64,000 nucleotides of DNA, taken from the NCBI RefSeq assembly GCF_009800925.1, contig NZ_WOYF01000015.1, positions 1-64,000 of the forward strand, read 5' to 3'. Under the pieces are notes generated by a model. That model was not told where the DNA came from and did not search any database. It saw only the letters and a program-made list of their open reading frames with translations. Origin of the DNA: Budvicia diplopodorum. Lineage in GTDB: Bacteria; Pseudomonadota; Gammaproteobacteria; Enterobacterales; Enterobacteriaceae. This document shows, piece by piece, positions 63,119 through 64,000 of this stretch; the first letter of the stretch is position 1, and the number at the start of each line of letters is the position of its first letter. The position numbers and the translations under genes were made by a program.

Positions 63119-64000
63119 TCAGGCCTCAGCGTGTAGTGGGTCAGCATTGCGTCTGAATCTGGGATCCTCTTGTTTGCCGTTCTTTTCTGCCCAACCAATA
63201 ACCTTATCCAGCAATTGCTGCATATAATCACTGGTATCTCTGATGGTTTCAAAAGGGGCATGCTGCTGGGAAGATAAGAGTTCAGTTAATAAATTCTTAA
63301 CGTTAGTAGCCAGACCTTCGTCCTGTGTGATTTGCAGGTAAGCATTTAGTGGTTTATCTTTTGACGCTTCATCTCCACCCAAAAAACGTTCAAAGTCAGG
63401 AATACTGACACGATGGCGAACCGTAAGTCCTTCACTTCTGGCCTGCCGAATAGCATTTTTGATTTTCTCGTTTTCAGTCCACATACCATTTTTAGTGCCG
63501 TTTGATTTCTGTGGTGAATCCGCATCATGCACCAGACTGAAATCAATTTTGAAATGCGTAAGTACCTTTATCAGCGGTACCAGAATAGCTTTCCCCCGAG
63601 CGCGAATGATGGCTACCTGATCCATCAGCGCATGATTGCGTTCTATGATGGATGCCATAAACGCAGCATGTTCTGTATCGCCCTCGACCAGTACAGGGTG
63701 TGAACCAAAAAAGACCTCCGAAAAGCTGGGATCGATATGTTGTAGCGCTTGAAGCCGCTGCTTATCATCACCTTCAAATTCAATCAGATCTGAGCGATAT
63801 GTTCTCGGCGTTATCGGAGACTGGTCATCATCTCTGCCCCGCTCTAAGCGCACAATCGTGGTGTGATCTTCGAACGGATTGATAAAATAGGGGGAATGGG
63901 TGGTCAGAATGACCTGCCAGTCGGGGTTTTTTGCCAGTTGGTATAAATGGCGTTGAGCCGCCCGTGCCGCCATAGGATGTAATGCATTTTCTGGTTCGTC
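63119..64000 (-). CDS. OLD-family ATPase/TOPRIM nuclease (5' end outside the window)
   Basis: The visible 293 residues open with DEPENALHP (Walker B and D-loop), then VILTTHSPYFI (switch His), typical of the OLD/RecF-like ATPase end. A TOPRIM nuclease domain follows: VLVEGDTEHAAF (metal Glu) and LVHDADSP (DxD). The N-terminal Walker A part lies beyond position 64000. OLD proteins cut DNA and include phage-defence nucleases such as the Gabija GajA family. No UvrD-like helicase gene follows, so a two-gene Gabija system is not supported on this side. Confidence 0.85.
   Translation of the reverse strand, partial: DEPENALHPMAARAAQRHLYQLAKNPDWQVILTTHSPYFINPFEDHTTIVRLERGRDDDQSPITPRTYRSDLIEFEGDDKQRLQALQHIDPSFSEVFFGSHPVLVEGDTEHAAFMASIIERNHALMDQVAIIRARGKAILVPLIKVLTHFKIDFSLVHDADSPQKSNGTKNGMWTENEKIKNAIRQARSEGLTVRHRVSIPDFERFLGGDEASKDKPLNAYLQITQDEGLATNVKNLLTELLSSQQHAPFETIRDTSDYMQQLLDKVIGWAEKNGKQEDPRFRRNADPLHAEA

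Noticed and set aside
63119-64000. Gabija defence system
   Set aside because: Only a GajA-like nuclease is visible. The next gene downstream is a DUF6088 protein, not a UvrD-like GajB helicase.

Overview
This window comes from the chromosome of a gamma-proteobacterium of the order Enterobacterales. The evidence is close, gene-for-gene resemblance to enterobacterial AqpZ, ActP-YjcH-Acs, GltP, MdaB, YcaC, RNase BN (ElaC), KdgR, YjeI and YfdC, an enterobacterial rRNA operon end (23S tail, 5S, double terminator), and ERIC-type repeats. The AT-rich intergenic regions and gene set suggest a Yersiniaceae/Budviciaceae-like genus, but I cannot fix the genus from sequence alone.

Layout. 0-0.43 kb: end of a ribosomal RNA operon. 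0.8-8.2 kb: core genes for water/osmotic exchange (aqpZ) and acetate/glutamate uptake (actP-yjcH-acs, gltP). 8.3-16.9 kb: a GAF-PAS-GGDEF diguanylate cyclase, an AzlCD amino-acid exporter, a quinone/aromatic stress cluster (mdaB, ycaC, pirin, LysR), RNase BN and the pectin/hexuronate repressor KdgR. 17-29.4 kb: accessory genes, including an orphan PapI-like regulator, an exported ParB-like protein, a five-gene PPC/ECF vitamin-type transporter operon, an autotransporter adhesin, lipoprotein YjeI, a YfdC-type channel, and a MarR/thioredoxin divergon with two matching operators.

29.4-40.4 kb: a GC-rich iron-scavenging cluster read leftwards from a Fur box (NIS synthetase, TonB receptor, SbnH-like decarboxylase, SbnA-like synthase, opine-dehydrogenase-family enzyme, MFS exporter, periplasmic binding protein). 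A CitE/HpcH-like lyase is divergent across the same Fur box. I read it as a non-ribosomal-peptide-independent carboxylate siderophore built from citrate and 2,3-diaminopropionate or its decarboxylation product. An octopine-dehydrogenase-type enzyme takes the place of SbnB.

40.6-45 kb: debris (a repeat with a gene stub, a frameshifted PIN-domain gene, a ParE-type toxin whose start codon reads ATA) and a berberine-bridge-type flavoenzyme. 45.1-52.6 kb: an IclR regulator facing a six-gene operon (DgoK-type kinase, DgoA-type aldolase, D-aminoacylase, RidA, SSS symporter, D-serine-dehydratase-like enzyme). Together these form a plausible complete route for N-acetylated 2-amino-2-deoxy-aldonic acids (N-acetylgalactosaminate or N-acetylglucosaminate) to pyruvate and glyceraldehyde-3-phosphate. 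Two identical-class IclR palindromes lie in the promoter.

52.8-64 kb: an integrative-element and defence zone. It holds TacAT, AbiEi/AbiEii, a P4-type Ash leader with a satellite gene, HigBA, two integrase wrecks flanking a metal-chelate ABC transporter, a degenerate tRNA-Phe 3' end (att remnant), 21-bp iterons in front of a small ORF plus HEPN/MltR-like gene, a DUF6088 antitoxin-like gene with a 40-codon partner stub, and an OLD-family nuclease cut by the window edge.
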